Part shown: positions 25,729-33,742 of the stretch, in pieces
Layout: each line of letters opens with the position of its first letter
How positions within the stretch are numbered: the first letter of the stretch is position 1
NCBI GenBank assembly: GCA_038526735.1
Contig: JBCBGM010000001.1
Span: 1-64,000 of the forward strand
Source: Rubricella sp038526735
GTDB taxonomy: Bacteria; Pseudomonadota; Alphaproteobacteria; Rhodobacterales; Rhodobacteraceae
Direction: 5' to 3'
Length of the DNA: 64,000 bases
Program-made: the position numbers and the translations under genes
Notes under the pieces: generated by a model
Told to the model about the DNA's origin: nothing
The model's database searches: none
The model's input: the letters and a program-made list of their open reading frames with translations, nothing else

Positions 25729-25935
25729 GGTCGTCTCCAGTCTCTTGTTGCGGATCCGTGGTTCCAGATCCTTTTTTCACAACGAAAGGCCACCGGTTTT
25801 GGCCCGATGGCCCTGTGGGCGAGCGCCGCCCGATTCTCCCAAGTGTTGGGTGAGCGGCGAGATATAAGCAGAAAGCGGGGCGCGTCAATGGGTACAGACG
25901 CGCTTCTGTCAAGATATTTTTTTAAGACTGGAAGC
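25729..25935. promoter_or_regulatory. adk-rpsM intergenic leader
   Basis: These 207 bases carry a candidate promoter (25861-25888) and, in the predicted rpsM leader, a GGGCG/CGCCC stem near 25817-25831. There is no coding frame and no terminator after adk on the minus strand, so read-through from secY-adk is also possible. Confidence 0.5.
25861..25888 (-). promoter_or_regulatory. Candidate sigma-70 promoter of the rpsM-rpsK-rpoA-rplQ block
   Basis: On the minus strand TTGACG (plus 25883-25888) is followed after 16 bases by TATATC (plus 25861-25866). The predicted leader to rpsM is about 125 bases. Confidence 0.5.
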
Positions 25936-26502
25936 TCAGCCCAAAATCCCGGCGATGGCCACAGAGACGTCATCGATCGAGGCCATGCCGTCTACAGACT
26001 TCAAAGCGCCCGTGCCGCGATAGTAGTCGATCAGCGGCGCGGTGTTCTCGTGATAGACCGCGAGGCGATCTTTCAGCGTGTCTGCGTTGTCATCAGAGCG
26101 GGTTCCACCGCTTTCAGCCGCACGCTTCAAAATGCGGTCCACGAGAATGCTGTCGTCGACCTGCATCTCGATCACCGCATCGAGCGTCATGCCTTTGTTG
26201 GCCAACAGCCCATCCAGCGCCTCCGCCTGCGCCGAGGTGCGCGGGAAGCCGTCAAAGATTACGCCGCCCGAGATATCCGGCTGATCCAACCGTTCAGAGA
26301 CAACCCCGATCACGATCTCATCCGAAACCAGGCCACCGGCATCCATCACGGCTTTTGCCTTTTGGCCCACTTCGGTGCCCGCAGCGACCGCAGCGCGGAG
26401 CATATCACCGGTGGAGAGTTGCACCATGCCGCGGCTCTGAACGAGACGTTCGGCCTGCGTGCCCTTACCGGCCCCTGGGGGGCCCAGCAGAATTATGTTC
26501 AT
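25936..26502 (-). CDS. adk: Adenylate kinase (short LID form)
   Basis: A 188-residue enzyme converting ATP and AMP to two ADP. The phosphate loop is GPPGAGKGT, the AMP-binding STGDMLR follows, and FDGFPRT is intact. The LID is reduced: between the DRILKR and RSDDN parts there is no zinc or long insertion, so it is the short bacterial form. It follows secY directly, as is common in alphaproteobacteria. Confidence 0.97.
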   Translation of the reverse strand: MNIILLGPPGAGKGTQAERLVQSRGMVQLSTGDMLRAAVAAGTEVGQKAKAVMDAGGLVSDEIVIGVVSERLDQPDISGGVIFDGFPRTSAQAEALDGLLANKGMTLDAVIEMQVDDSILVDRILKRAAESGGTRSDDNADTLKDRLAVYHENTAPLIDYYRGTGALKSVDGMASIDDVSVAIAGILG

Positions 26503-27864
26503 TTATCGCCTCCCCGGCGCGGGTTTCCGTCCCTTACCGCGGTTGCCCCGCAGCTTTGATTTTTCGATCAGACTTTCATACTGATGCGCCACCAGATGAG
26601 ACTGGATTTGGCTGACCGTGTCCATAGAGACCGACACAACAATCAGCAAAGATGTACCACCAAAGTAGAACGGAACCGCGAGTTGGCTGATCAGCACCTC
26701 CGGCAGCAAACAGACCGCCACGAGGTAGGCCGAACCCACCGCCAGCAGGCGGACGACCACATAGTCTAGATATTCCGCCGTCCGCTTGCCCGGACGAATG
26801 CCCGGTACAAACCCACCCTGCTTTTTGAGGTTGTCGGCCACATCCTCGGATTTGAACGAGACGTTCGCCGTGTAGAAATACGCGAAGAAGACGATCATCG
26901 CGCCAAAGAACAGCAGGTTCAGCGGCTGGCCACGACCGAGATACACCGCGATCCAAGACAGCGCGCCCCCGCCATCAGCGCCAGAGAACGTAGTCACAGT
27001 CTGCGGCAGCAACAGCAGCGACGAGGCAAAGATCGCCGGGATCACACCCGAGGGGTTGATCTTGAGCGGCAGGTGCGAGGACTCGCCGCCATACATCTTC
27101 TGCCCAACCTGACGGCGCGGGTATTGGATGTGAATTTTCCGCAATGCCCGCTCCATAAACACCACGAACATGATCACAGCCACCGCCATGAGGATGATCC
27201 CGAGCGTCACCGGCACCGACAAAACACCCTGACGGCCTTGCTCAAAGAACTGCGCAAGTGCGGCCGGAAGCTCTGCAATGATACCCACAAAGATGATCAG
27301 CGAGATGCCGTTGCCGATGCCGCGCGCGGTGATCTGCTCACCCAGCCACATCAGAAACATCGTGCCGCCCACCAGCGTGATCACCGTAGAGGCGCGGAAG
27401 AACCAGCCCGGATCAACCGCGAGCCCCTGGCTCTCAAGCCCGAGCGCCAAACCATACCCCTGTAACACCGCCAGCACTACCGTGCCGTAACGGGTGTATT
27501 GGTTGATCTTCTTGCGACCCTGCTCACCCTCTTTCTTGAGCTGCTCAAGCTGCGGCACCATCGACGCCAAGAGCTGCACGATGATCGAGGCCGAGATGTA
27601 GGGCATGATCCCCAGCGCGAAGATCGCCATCCGCCCGACAGCGCCGCCGGTGAACATGTTGACCATGCCGCCGATGCCAGAGGCCGCCTGCTCAAAGAAC
27701 TGCTGCAACTGGATCGTGTCGATGCCCGGCACAGGAATGTAGGTGCCGATCCGGTAGACGATCAGCAGCCCCAGCGCGAAGAGGATGCGGCTTTGCAGCT
27801 CCTTCGCCTTGCCGAAGCTCGACCAGCTGAGGTTTGCTGCCATTTGTTCCGCTGCGGATGCCAT
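26503..27864 (-). CDS. secY: Protein translocase subunit SecY
   Basis: A 453-residue channel subunit with ten membrane helices. The N-terminus contains AKELQSRILFALGLLIVYRIG, and the plug and pore region YIPVPGIDT follows. The conserved signature GGTMFLMWLGEQITARGIGNG is central, and TAEYLDYVVVRLLAVGSAYL lies in helix 8-9. The ATG at 27864 (MASAAEQM) is chosen over the 11-codon longer frame. It lies between rplO and adk. Confidence 0.97.
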   Translation of the reverse strand: MASAAEQMAANLSWSSFGKAKELQSRILFALGLLIVYRIGTYIPVPGIDTIQLQQFFEQAASGIGGMVNMFTGGAVGRMAIFALGIMPYISASIIVQLLASMVPQLEQLKKEGEQGRKKINQYTRYGTVVLAVLQGYGLALGLESQGLAVDPGWFFRASTVITLVGGTMFLMWLGEQITARGIGNGISLIIFVGIIAELPAALAQFFEQGRQGVLSVPVTLGIILMAVAVIMFVVFMERALRKIHIQYPRRQVGQKMYGGESSHLPLKINPSGVIPAIFASSLLLLPQTVTTFSGADGGGALSWIAVYLGRGQPLNLLFFGAMIVFFAYFYTANVSFKSEDVADNLKKQGGFVPGIRPGKRTAEYLDYVVVRLLAVGSAYLVAVCLLPEVLISQLAVPFYFGGTSLLIVVSVSMDTVSQIQSHLVAHQYESLIEKSKLRGNRGKGRKPAPGRR

Positions 27865-27962
27865 GCGGTGCCTCCAAGGGTTGCGCCGCCTGACCATGCG
27901 TGGTCGGCGGCGCGGGCCGTTACTGTGAGGTTAGTATGTAGTGCGGTGAGGCCGCACAAGGG

Positions 27963-28430
27963 TCACTCCGCCGCTGGTGCAGCAGTTGTGATCGAACCGC
28001 CGGCCTTTTCCACAGCCTCAACCGCGCCTTTGGAGGCTCCGGTGACCGTCAGATTGACCTTTGCGGTGATCTCACCTTTCGCCAAAATGCGCACGCCATC
28101 CTTCTTGCGGCGCACGAGGCCCGAGGCGACCAGCGCGTCTTCATCGAGGTCACCAGCGGCCAGCTTGCCTGCGTCGATGAACTTCTGGATCAGGCCCAAG
28201 TTCACGATGGCATAGGATTTGGGGTTCGGCACGTTGAAGCCGCGCTTGGGCAGACGCTGATAGAGCGGCATCTGGCCACCCTCGTAGCCCTTGATCGCCA
28301 CACCCGAGCGGGACTTCTGACCTTTGATACCCCGGCCACCCATCTTACCGGTGCCAGAGCCAGGCCCACGACCAATCCGCTTTTTCGGTTTGGTGGCGCC
28401 CGGGTTATCGCGCAATTCATTGAGTTTCAT
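27963..28430 (-). CDS. rplO: 50S ribosomal protein L15
   Basis: A 155-residue uL15. It starts MKLNELRDNPGATKPKKRIG and has GRGPGSGTGKMGGRGIKGQ and YEGGQMPLYQRLPKRGF. The open frame runs 30 codons further upstream, but the ATG at 28430 is the family start. It is the first gene of the secY-adk-alpha block, since the spc block is cut just upstream. Confidence 0.98.
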   Translation of the reverse strand: MKLNELRDNPGATKPKKRIGRGPGSGTGKMGGRGIKGQKSRSGVAIKGYEGGQMPLYQRLPKRGFNVPNPKSYAIVNLGLIQKFIDAGKLAAGDLDEDALVASGLVRRKKDGVRILAKGEITAKVNLTVTGASKGAVEAVEKAGGSITTAAPAAE

Positions 28431-28526
28431 GTCGCTTCTCCTTTCCGGACGCGACCTCCGAAGCGAAGTGAGGTCGGACACGGGTTTCAATTGTCGAGAC
28501 TCAGCCCAAAGGCTGGCCACCGGCGG

Positions 28527-28555
28527 CGTATAGGGGGAAGTGCGGAGGGGGGCAA
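28527..28555 (-). promoter_or_regulatory. Candidate promoter of the rplO block
   Basis: On the minus strand TTGCCC (plus 28550-28555), a spacer of exactly 17 bases, and TATACG (plus 28527-28532) precede a GC-rich discriminator (CCGCC). Predicted leader about 90 bases. The same layout is seen before rpmC. GC-rich discriminators are typical of stringently controlled ribosomal promoters. Confidence 0.5.
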
Positions 28556-28560
28556 GTGGG

Positions 28561-28740
28561 GTGAGTGAAGCCGGGCGCGCGCCTGACTGGAGGGTGGCGC
28601 GCTATCATCGGTGCCGCGCAGTTTATCTCTCAATCCCGCATGAGTTTGCAGCGCCTCGAAACCGCCCAAACGCGCCAGCCTGCAGGGACAGGCAGGCGCG
28701 CGCCCGGCGGGCTCCGCCCTTGTTCCGGGCGGTGGGTTCT
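28561..28740 (+). repeat. Mosaic palindrome repeat, partial copy B-left
   Basis: It contains the GCAGTTTATCTCTC module (28618), and the GCGCCAGCCTG/CAGGCAGGCGCGC module ending CTTGTTCCGGGCG (about 28673-28738). These match the last two modules of the full copies in the same orientation. It ends about 13 bases before the promoter of the small gene. Confidence 0.65.
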
Positions 28741-28752
28741 TTCCCTTTTGTA

Positions 28753-28781
28753 TTGAGAACAAAACATGATCATGCTATAAT
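28753..28781 (+). promoter_or_regulatory. Near-consensus sigma-70 promoter of the small plus-strand gene
   Basis: TTGAGA (28753-28758), 17 bases, and a perfect TATAAT (28776-28781) on the plus strand. The predicted transcription start is near 28788, only about four bases before the preferred ATG (28792). The message would therefore be almost leaderless, and the GGAG at 28782-28785 would not be transcribed unless a second promoter exists. Confidence 0.6.
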
Positions 28782-28791
28782 GGAGATCGTC

Positions 28792-29070
28792 ATGCCGAAA
28801 ATCTCGGGCTTAGACGAAATGAAAGCACAATTGGATGAAATCCAATCTGCAGTCTCGAAACTCGATGGGCAGATAGGGCAGGTTTCTTTCGACCCTTCGA
28901 ACTCAGAAAGCGTTGAGAACGCAATTAGTGAAGTACACCAAATGATCGACTCGAAAGTCGAGGGCTTCACAAAGAATGAAATCGTACGCGGGGTAATCTC
29001 TGAGATGAAGCAAAAATATGCAGACGCGATACGGCAGAAAGCAATCGAAGCAAAAGACACAGACGATTGA
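28792..29070 (+). CDS. Small unknown protein inside the ribosomal operon
   Basis: A 92-residue plus-strand frame, opposite to every surrounding ribosomal gene. It begins MPKISGLDEMKAQLDEIQSA and is rich in Lys, Glu, Asp, Ser and Gln, with heptad-like helices (about 5-25 and 65-90). It lacks cysteine, membrane segments and any motif I recognise. GC is clearly lower than its neighbours. It is flanked by two parts of the mosaic repeat and has a near-consensus promoter. An in-frame ATG at 28780 overlaps the -10 box, so 28792 is preferred. Function unknown; a transferred gene, possibly part of a mobile cassette, is the best guess. Confidence 0.6.
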   Translation: MPKISGLDEMKAQLDEIQSAVSKLDGQIGQVSFDPSNSESVENAISEVHQMIDSKVEGFTKNEIVRGVISEMKQKYADAIRQKAIEAKDTDD

Positions 29071-29084
29071 GTTTTTGCTCGCCT

Positions 29085-29232
29085 AGCCGGAGGCGACCAG
29101 CCTCCGGCCACGACCTCCCTCCCCCATGGGAGGGCGCGGCCTGCCGTTAGGGATACCTCGCCCGGGGCTTGATCCGGGGCCTCGCTTAAACAGCGCAAGA
29201 CTCTTCGAGGTCCCCGATCACGTCCGGGATGG
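29085..29232 (-). repeat. Mosaic palindrome repeat, partial copy B-right
   Basis: It contains the GGAGGC/GCCTCC palindrome in reverse orientation (29089-29105), a CCTCCC...GGGAGGGCGCGGCC module (29106-29141), a CCCGGGGCTTGATCCGGGG unit (29160) and a reversed GTCCCCGATCACGTCCGGGA unit (29210-29230). It starts 14 bases after the small gene. Confidence 0.65.
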
Positions 29233-29251
29233 GGCTTCAATCAGCGCTCCT

Positions 29252-29291
29252 CCCAAAAACCAAAACACCCCGGCTCTCGCGAACCGGGGTG
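29252..29291 (-). terminator. Terminator after rpmD (end of spc block)
   Basis: CACCCCGG pairs with CCGGGGTG (29266-29291) and is followed on the minus strand by TTTTGGTTTTTGGG. It lies 30 bases after the rpmD stop and should end the rpmC-rpmD transcript before the small gene and rplO. Confidence 0.87.
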
Positions 29292-29321
29292 CTCTAACTC
29301 TCATCTCAACGGATCAGCCGA

Positions 29322-29507
29322 TCAGGCCTTTTCCTCGATGATCTGCACCAGATGCGGGATCTTGTTGACCATGCCGCGGACCGAAGGGGTGTCCTCCAGT
29401 TCGCGGGTCTTGTGCATCTTGTTCAGGCCCAGGCCGATCAGCGTTTCGCGCTGGTCTTTGGGGCGGCGGATGGGCGAGCCCACCTGCTTTACAACGATGG
29501 TTCCCAT
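29322..29507 (-). CDS. rpmD: 50S ribosomal protein L30
   Basis: A 61-residue uL30. It starts MGTIVVKQVGSPIRRPKDQR and has LIGLGLNKMHKTREL and the C-terminal MVNKIPHLVQIIEE. It is the last gene of the rpmC block. In most bacteria it is directly followed by rplO; here a terminator, repeat and small gene separate them. Confidence 0.97.
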   Translation of the reverse strand: MGTIVVKQVGSPIRRPKDQRETLIGLGLNKMHKTRELEDTPSVRGMVNKIPHLVQIIEEKA

Positions 29508-29509
29508 GA

Positions 29510-30076
29510 TCAGGCCTCCACGGTCTCTGCTGCGGCAGGTGCCTCATCCCGGTGCAGGATTTCGGCGACCTTCTTGCCCCGGCGGGCGGCCACATTGCGC
29601 GGCGAGCTTTCTTTCGTCAGCCCGTCGATGGTGGCGCGGATCATGTTGTAGGGGTTCTGGGTGCCGATGGACTTTGCCACCACATCCTGAACGCCCAGCA
29701 TCTCAAACACCGCACGCATCGGACCACCTGCGATGATCCCGGTACCTTGCGGTGCCGTGCGCATCACAACCTTGCCCGCACCGTGGCGACCTTCCATGTC
29801 GTGGTGCAGCGTGCGGCCATCGCGCAGCGGCACGCGGATCATCTGCCGCTTGGCCTGCTCGGTCGCCTTGCGGATCGCCTCGGGCACTTCGCGGGCCTTG
29901 CCCTTGCCAAAGCCAACCCGGCCCTTCTGATCGCCCACAACCACGAGGGCTGCAAAGCCGAAGCGCTTACCCCCCTTCACGGTCTTGGACACACGGTTGA
30001 TCGCCACCAGACGATCTGCAAATTCCGGGGCCTCGTCGCGGTCGCGGCGATCCCGGCGGTTCTCACGTTCTGCCAT
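29510..30076 (-). CDS. rpsE: 30S ribosomal protein S5
   Basis: A 188-residue uS5 with an N-terminal basic-acidic extension (MAERENRRDRRDRDEAPEF), then INRVSKTVKGGKRFGFAALV and GRVGFGKGKAREVPEAIRKA. It contacts mRNA at the entry site. Its stop is 3 bases before the rpmD start. Confidence 0.98.
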   Translation of the reverse strand: MAERENRRDRRDRDEAPEFADRLVAINRVSKTVKGGKRFGFAALVVVGDQKGRVGFGKGKAREVPEAIRKATEQAKRQMIRVPLRDGRTLHHDMEGRHGAGKVVMRTAPQGTGIIAGGPMRAVFEMLGVQDVVAKSIGTQNPYNMIRATIDGLTKESSPRNVAARRGKKVAEILHRDEAPAAAETVEA

Positions 30077-30088
30077 GTCGCGGCTCCC

Positions 30089-30448
30089 TTAAAACTTCAG
30101 GCCACCTTCACGAGCGGCATCGGCGAGCGCCTTGACCTTCCCGTGAAAGAGGAAACCGCCGCGATCGAAATAGACTTCTTCGATCCCTTTGGCTTTTGCC
30201 CGTTCTGCGATTGCCTCGCCCACCTTGGTGGCCGCAGCGACGTTCTTTTGGTTGACCATTCCGAGCGCGCTTTCCTGAGTGGAAGCTGCCGCTAGCGTAA
30301 CACCCTGTGCATCGTCGATGATCTGCACAGAGATGTTGCGGCCCGAGCGGTGCACCGACATGCGCGGGCGACCGTTCGCGGTCTTCTTGATTTTGTTCCG
30401 GACGCGCATGCGGCGCTTCTGGAACAGTTTGTACTTGCTGTTCGCCAT
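30089..30448 (-). CDS. rplR: 50S ribosomal protein L18
   Basis: A 119-residue uL18 that binds 5S rRNA. It starts MANSKYKLFQKRRMRVRNKI and has RMSVHRSGRNISVQIIDD and the C-terminal FDRGGFLFHGKVKALADAA. It lies between rplF and rpsE with short gaps. Confidence 0.98.
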   Translation of the reverse strand: MANSKYKLFQKRRMRVRNKIKKTANGRPRMSVHRSGRNISVQIIDDAQGVTLAAASTQESALGMVNQKNVAAATKVGEAIAERAKAKGIEEVYFDRGGFLFHGKVKALADAAREGGLKF

Positions 30449-30459
30449 CTGTCGCGTCC

Positions 30460-30993
30460 TTACTTCTTCTTGCCTTCCTTCTGGAAGATGTACTCGCCTT
30501 TGTAGCGGATACCCTTCCCCTTATACGGCTCAGGCCGGCGCCATTCGCGGATGTTCGCCGCGACCTGACCCACTTCCTGCGCGTCGATCCCTTCGACGAT
30601 CAGTTCGGTGGGCTTGGGTGCAGTGACCGTGATGCCCTTCGGAATGTCGAAGTTCACGTCGTGCGAATAGCCCAGCGACAGCTTCAGCACAGAACCCTGA
30701 ACCTGCGCGCGGTAACCCACGCCCTGGATCTCAAGCTCTTTCTTGAAGCCTTCGCTCACACCGGTCACGCAGTTTGCGATCTGGGTGCGGGACATGCCCC
30801 ACTGTTGGCGCGCGCGCTTTGACTTGCCGCGCGGCGTGACCGTCACAGCGTTGTCTTCGACCGCGAGGTCAACATCGTCGGTTGCCGTGAAGCTCAAGAC
30901 GCCCTTCGGCCCCTTCACCTCAATCGTCTGGCCAGAGATCTGGGCGGACACACCACCCGGAAGCTCGACCGGTCGTTTACCAATACGAGACAT
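30460..30993 (-). CDS. rplF: 50S ribosomal protein L6
   Basis: A 177-residue uL6 near the sarcin-ricin loop. It starts MSRIGKRPVELPGGVSAQIS and ends with the typical EWRRPEPYKGKGIRYKGE-type segment and a KKK tail. The ATG at 30993 is chosen; the upstream 22 codons in frame overlap rpsH and are not part of it. Confidence 0.98.
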   Translation of the reverse strand: MSRIGKRPVELPGGVSAQISGQTIEVKGPKGVLSFTATDDVDLAVEDNAVTVTPRGKSKRARQQWGMSRTQIANCVTGVSEGFKKELEIQGVGYRAQVQGSVLKLSLGYSHDVNFDIPKGITVTAPKPTELIVEGIDAQEVGQVAANIREWRRPEPYKGKGIRYKGEYIFQKEGKKK

Positions 30994-31003
30994 CCAGCCC
31001 TCC

Positions 31004-31396
31004 TTAGAACACGGTGCAGAGCACTTCGCCACCAACATTGGCGGAGCGTGCTGCTGCATCCGACATCACACCCCGGGGGGTGGAGACGATGGCAACGCCG
31101 AGGCCCTGACGGACCTGCGGAAGTTCTTTGACACCCTTATAGACCCGACGGCCTGGGGTGGAGACGCGCTTAAGCTCACGAATGACGGGCTCGCCTTCGT
31201 AGTACTTCAGCTCAACGCGGATCTGCGGATGGCCGCGCTCGTCTTTGCCAGCCTCATAGCCACGAATGTAGCCTTCGGTCTGGAGCACATCGAGCACCCA
31301 GGCGCGCAGCTTAGAGGCAGGCGTGACCACATCGGTCTTGCCCCGCATCTGAGCGTTGCGAATACGGGTGAGCATATCGCCGAGAGGATCGTTCAT
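31004..31396 (-). CDS. rpsH: 30S ribosomal protein S8
   Basis: A 130-residue uS8, a 16S rRNA binder and in many bacteria the regulator of the spc operon. It starts MNDPLGDMLTRIRNAQMRGK and contains RVSTPGRRVYKGVKELP and GLGVAIVSTPRGVMSD. The operon layout around it is normal. Confidence 0.98.
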   Translation of the reverse strand: MNDPLGDMLTRIRNAQMRGKTDVVTPASKLRAWVLDVLQTEGYIRGYEAGKDERGHPQIRVELKYYEGEPVIRELKRVSTPGRRVYKGVKELPQVRQGLGVAIVSTPRGVMSDAAARSANVGGEVLCTVF

Positions 31397-31410
31397 ATCT
31401 CAGCCCTCCC

Positions 31411-31716
31411 TTACCAGCTCGACTTGACCATGCCGGGCACCTGACCAAACGAGGCCAGATCCCGCAGCGCGATCCGCGACATCTTGAGTTTGCGGTAGTA
31501 GGCTTTGGGGCGACCCGAAACCTGACAGCGATTGTGCAAGCGCGTCGCAGAGCTGTCGCGCGGCAGTTTTGCCAGTTTCAGGCGTGCCTTGAAGCGCTCC
31601 GCCATCTCGAGGTTTTCATCCAGTGCCTGAGCCTTCAGCTCGGCACGCTTAGCAGCATATTTGGCGACGAGTTTCTCGCGCTTCTTCTGCCGCTCAACCA
31701 TTGCAACTTTAGCCAT
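31411..31716 (-). CDS. rpsN: 30S ribosomal protein S14 (zinc-free form)
   Basis: A 101-residue uS14 without the CXXC zinc ribbons, the long form common in proteobacteria. It starts MAKVAMVERQKKREKLVAKY and has LPRDSSATRLHNRCQVSGRP and a KSSW end. It lies between rplE and rpsH. Confidence 0.98.
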   Translation of the reverse strand: MAKVAMVERQKKREKLVAKYAAKRAELKAQALDENLEMAERFKARLKLAKLPRDSSATRLHNRCQVSGRPKAYYRKLKMSRIALRDLASFGQVPGMVKSSW

Positions 31717-31731
31717 AATGTTTCTCCGGCC

Positions 31732-32292
31732 TTAGCTCGTGAACGGCATGTTGAAGGCTTTCAACAATGCCTTTGCTTCTGCATCGGTCTCGGCGGAGGT
31801 CGCCATCACGATGTCCATGCCCCAGGACTGATCAATCTTGTCGAAGTTGATCTCCGGAAACACGATGTGCTCCTTGAGGCCCATGGCGTAGTTCCCGCGC
31901 CCATCGAAGGACTTCGGAGACACACCGCGGAAGTCACGAATGCGTGGCATCGCCACCGTGATCAGACGGTCGAGGAATTCGTACATCCGGTCGCCGCGCA
32001 GCGTGACCTTCACGCCCAGTGGCATCCCTTCACGCACCTTGAAACCCGCGATGGATTTCTTCGCCTTGGTGATCACCGGCTTTTGGCCTGCAATCGCCAT
32101 CAGATCGTCGTGCGCAGCTTTGACATTTTTGGAGTCAGCAACCGCTTCACCGACACCCATGTTGAGAACGATCTTCTCAAGCTTGGGGATCATCATGTCG
32201 TTCTTGTACGAGAACTCTTCTTTCAGCGCGGCCCGGATCGTCTCTTTGTAGAGCGTCTTGAGGCGCGGGGTGTAGTCTGCGGTATCAAGCAT
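31732..32292 (-). CDS. rplE: 50S ribosomal protein L5
   Basis: A 186-residue uL5 that binds 5S rRNA. It contains IVLNMGVGEA, the LMAIAGQKPVITKAKKSIAG stretch, and the C-terminal GMDIVMATSAETDAEAKALL. Its start overlaps the rplX stop by 8 bases, indicating translational coupling. Confidence 0.98.
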   Translation of the reverse strand: MLDTADYTPRLKTLYKETIRAALKEEFSYKNDMMIPKLEKIVLNMGVGEAVADSKNVKAAHDDLMAIAGQKPVITKAKKSIAGFKVREGMPLGVKVTLRGDRMYEFLDRLITVAMPRIRDFRGVSPKSFDGRGNYAMGLKEHIVFPEINFDKIDQSWGMDIVMATSAETDAEAKALLKAFNMPFTS

Positions 32293-32599
32293 CGATCACT
32301 TCCCCCGATTTCTTGGCGAAACGCACTTTCTTGCCGTCTTCCATCTTAAAGCCAACGCGCGTCGGGCCGCCCTCTTTGGGGTCAACCAGTGCGATGTTGG
32401 AGAGGTCGATCGGCATCGCTTTTGGAATGCGGCCACCCTGCGAGTTTTGGCTCTGGCGGGTGTGGCGTACAGCCATGTTGATGCCATCCACGACAGCTTT
32501 GCCCTCTTTCGGCATCACTGCGGTGATCTCACCCTCACGGCCTTTATCTTTGCCCGCGAGCACGACGACCTTGTCGCCCTTTTTCAGCTTAGCAGCCAT
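32285..32599 (-). CDS. rplX: 50S ribosomal protein L24
   Basis: A 104-residue uL24 with the KOW motif in KLKKGDKVVVLAGKDKGREG, and RHTRQSQNSQGGRIPKAMPI later. It initiates large-subunit assembly. It shares one base with rplN upstream and overlaps rplE downstream. Confidence 0.98.
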   Translation of the reverse strand: MAAKLKKGDKVVVLAGKDKGREGEITAVMPKEGKAVVDGINMAVRHTRQSQNSQGGRIPKAMPIDLSNIALVDPKEGGPTRVGFKMEDGKKVRFAKKSGEVIDA

Positions 32600-32967
32600 C
32601 AGAGCACCTCCGGCGCGAGCGAGATGATCTTCATGAAGTTCTTGCCGCGCAGCTCACGGACCACCGGCCCAAAGATACGTGTGCCAAGTGGCTCCATGTT
32701 GTTGTTGAGGATAACGGCTGCGTTGCGGTCAAAGCGGATGGCGGTGCCATCCTCGCGGCGCACCTCTTTGGCGGTCCGCACCACAACAGCCTTGCGCACA
32801 TCACCTTTTTTAACCCGACCACGCGGGCTTGCCTCTTTAACAGAGACCACGATGATGTCGCCGACGCTTGCGTATTTCCGCTTCGCGCCGCCCAGAACCT
32901 TGATGCACTGCACCCGGCGTGCGCCGGAGTTGTCAGCCACATCCAGATTCGTCTGCATCTGGATCAT
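32599..32967 (-). CDS. rplN: 50S ribosomal protein L14
   Basis: A 122-residue uL14. It starts MIQMQTNLDVADNSGARRVQ and has CIKVLGGAKRKYASVGDIIV, AVVVRTAKEVRREDGTAIRF and the ending EVL. Length and motifs are typical. The start lies 61 bases after rpsQ. Confidence 0.98.
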   Translation of the reverse strand: MIQMQTNLDVADNSGARRVQCIKVLGGAKRKYASVGDIIVVSVKEASPRGRVKKGDVRKAVVVRTAKEVRREDGTAIRFDRNAAVILNNNMEPLGTRIFGPVVRELRGKNFMKIISLAPEVL

Positions 32968-33028
32968 TTTGTTTCTCCCGACCTGCGGGGCCCATTCCCC
33001 GCGGTTTCGATTACTGTTGAAGGGTCGC

Positions 33029-33271
33029 TTACGCCTCAGCGGCGTCAGTCACGACCTCCCAACGTTTCGTCTTGGAGCGCGGTGGGCACTCCTGAATGCG
33101 AACGATGTCACCCTTCTTGAAAGAATTGGCTTCATCATGCGCACGATACTTCTTCGACTTCCGGATCGTCTTTTTCATCACCGGGTGGGTGAAGCGGCGC
33201 TCAACGAGCACGGTGACGGTCTGGTCGTTCAGGTCGCTGGTGACGACACCCTGGAGGATACGCTTGGGCAT
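33029..33271 (-). CDS. rpsQ: 30S ribosomal protein S17
   Basis: An 80-residue uS17. It starts MPKRILQGVVTSDLNDQTVT and includes VERRFTHPVMKKTIRKSKKY and RIQECPPRSKTKRW. It lies between rpmC and rplN. Confidence 0.98.
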   Translation of the reverse strand: MPKRILQGVVTSDLNDQTVTVLVERRFTHPVMKKTIRKSKKYRAHDEANSFKKGDIVRIQECPPRSKTKRWEVVTDAAEA

Positions 33272-33284
33272 GCTCTCAGCTCCC

Positions 33285-33491
33285 TTATTCAGCAGAGGCC
33301 GCTGCCGCGACCTTCTCGTTCAAAACAGTGTTCACCCGCGCGATGCTCCGGCGGACGGTGCGCATGCGGGCGGTGTTCTCAAGCTGGCCCGTGGCGGACT
33401 GAAAGCGCAGGTTGAACGCCTCTTTCTTGAGGGTCTCCAGCTCTTCCTTGAGTTGGTCAGCGGTTTTATCGCGCAGCTCAGTGGCGCTCAT
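33285..33491 (-). CDS. rpmC: 50S ribosomal protein L29
   Basis: A 68-residue uL29 with the SATELRDKTADQLKEELETL start and NLRFQSATGQLENTARMRTV. The ATG at 33491 (MSATEL) is used; five codons upstream are possible but untypical. In most bacteria rplP is directly upstream; here a 2.2-kb insertion separates them, so rpmC begins a new block with its own candidate promoter. Confidence 0.97.
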   Translation of the reverse strand: MSATELRDKTADQLKEELETLKKEAFNLRFQSATGQLENTARMRTVRRSIARVNTVLNEKVAAAASAE

Positions 33492-33567
33492 TGGTCTTCC
33501 TTTCAACAGTCATCGGAGGGCCCACACGGGTCACCCTGATTCCGATGGAGATCGTGGATGAGCGCGC

Positions 33568-33596
33568 CGTATAGGCCCATGATCCGGGCGTGGCAA
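33568..33596 (-). promoter_or_regulatory. Candidate promoter of the rpmC block
   Basis: On the minus strand TTGCCA (plus 33591-33596), exactly 17 bases, and TATACG (plus 33568-33573), then a GC-rich discriminator (GCGCGC). The predicted leader is about 70 bases. It closely resembles the rplO-block promoter and is placed where the normal S10-operon link has been lost. Confidence 0.52.
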
Positions 33597-33742
33597 CCGC
33601 CTGCGGGCCGAAAACACCCTTAAACCGGCCCTAACTTGCGACTTTTGCCGCGCAATTGGCCGCAGAGCGCGGCGTTAGCACGGGTGACATTCGCCACGTC
33701 ACCCCATAAGCACAGGCGCAATCAGATGCCGAGAGAGCAACC

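Larger units (their letters stand above)
28431..28791. other. 361-base gap between rplO and the small plus-strand gene
   Basis: This gap holds the predicted rplO promoter, a left repeat half (28561-28740) and the promoter of the small gene. An imperfect palindrome (GACCTC...GAGGTC, near 28453-28475) lies in the rplO leader. No coding frame is convincing. Confidence 0.6.

Noticed and set aside
25752..25777. Hairpin GGATC...GATCC with T6 between adk and rpsM
   Set aside because: The T run is on the plus strand while the genes are on the minus strand, and the stem is only 5 bp.
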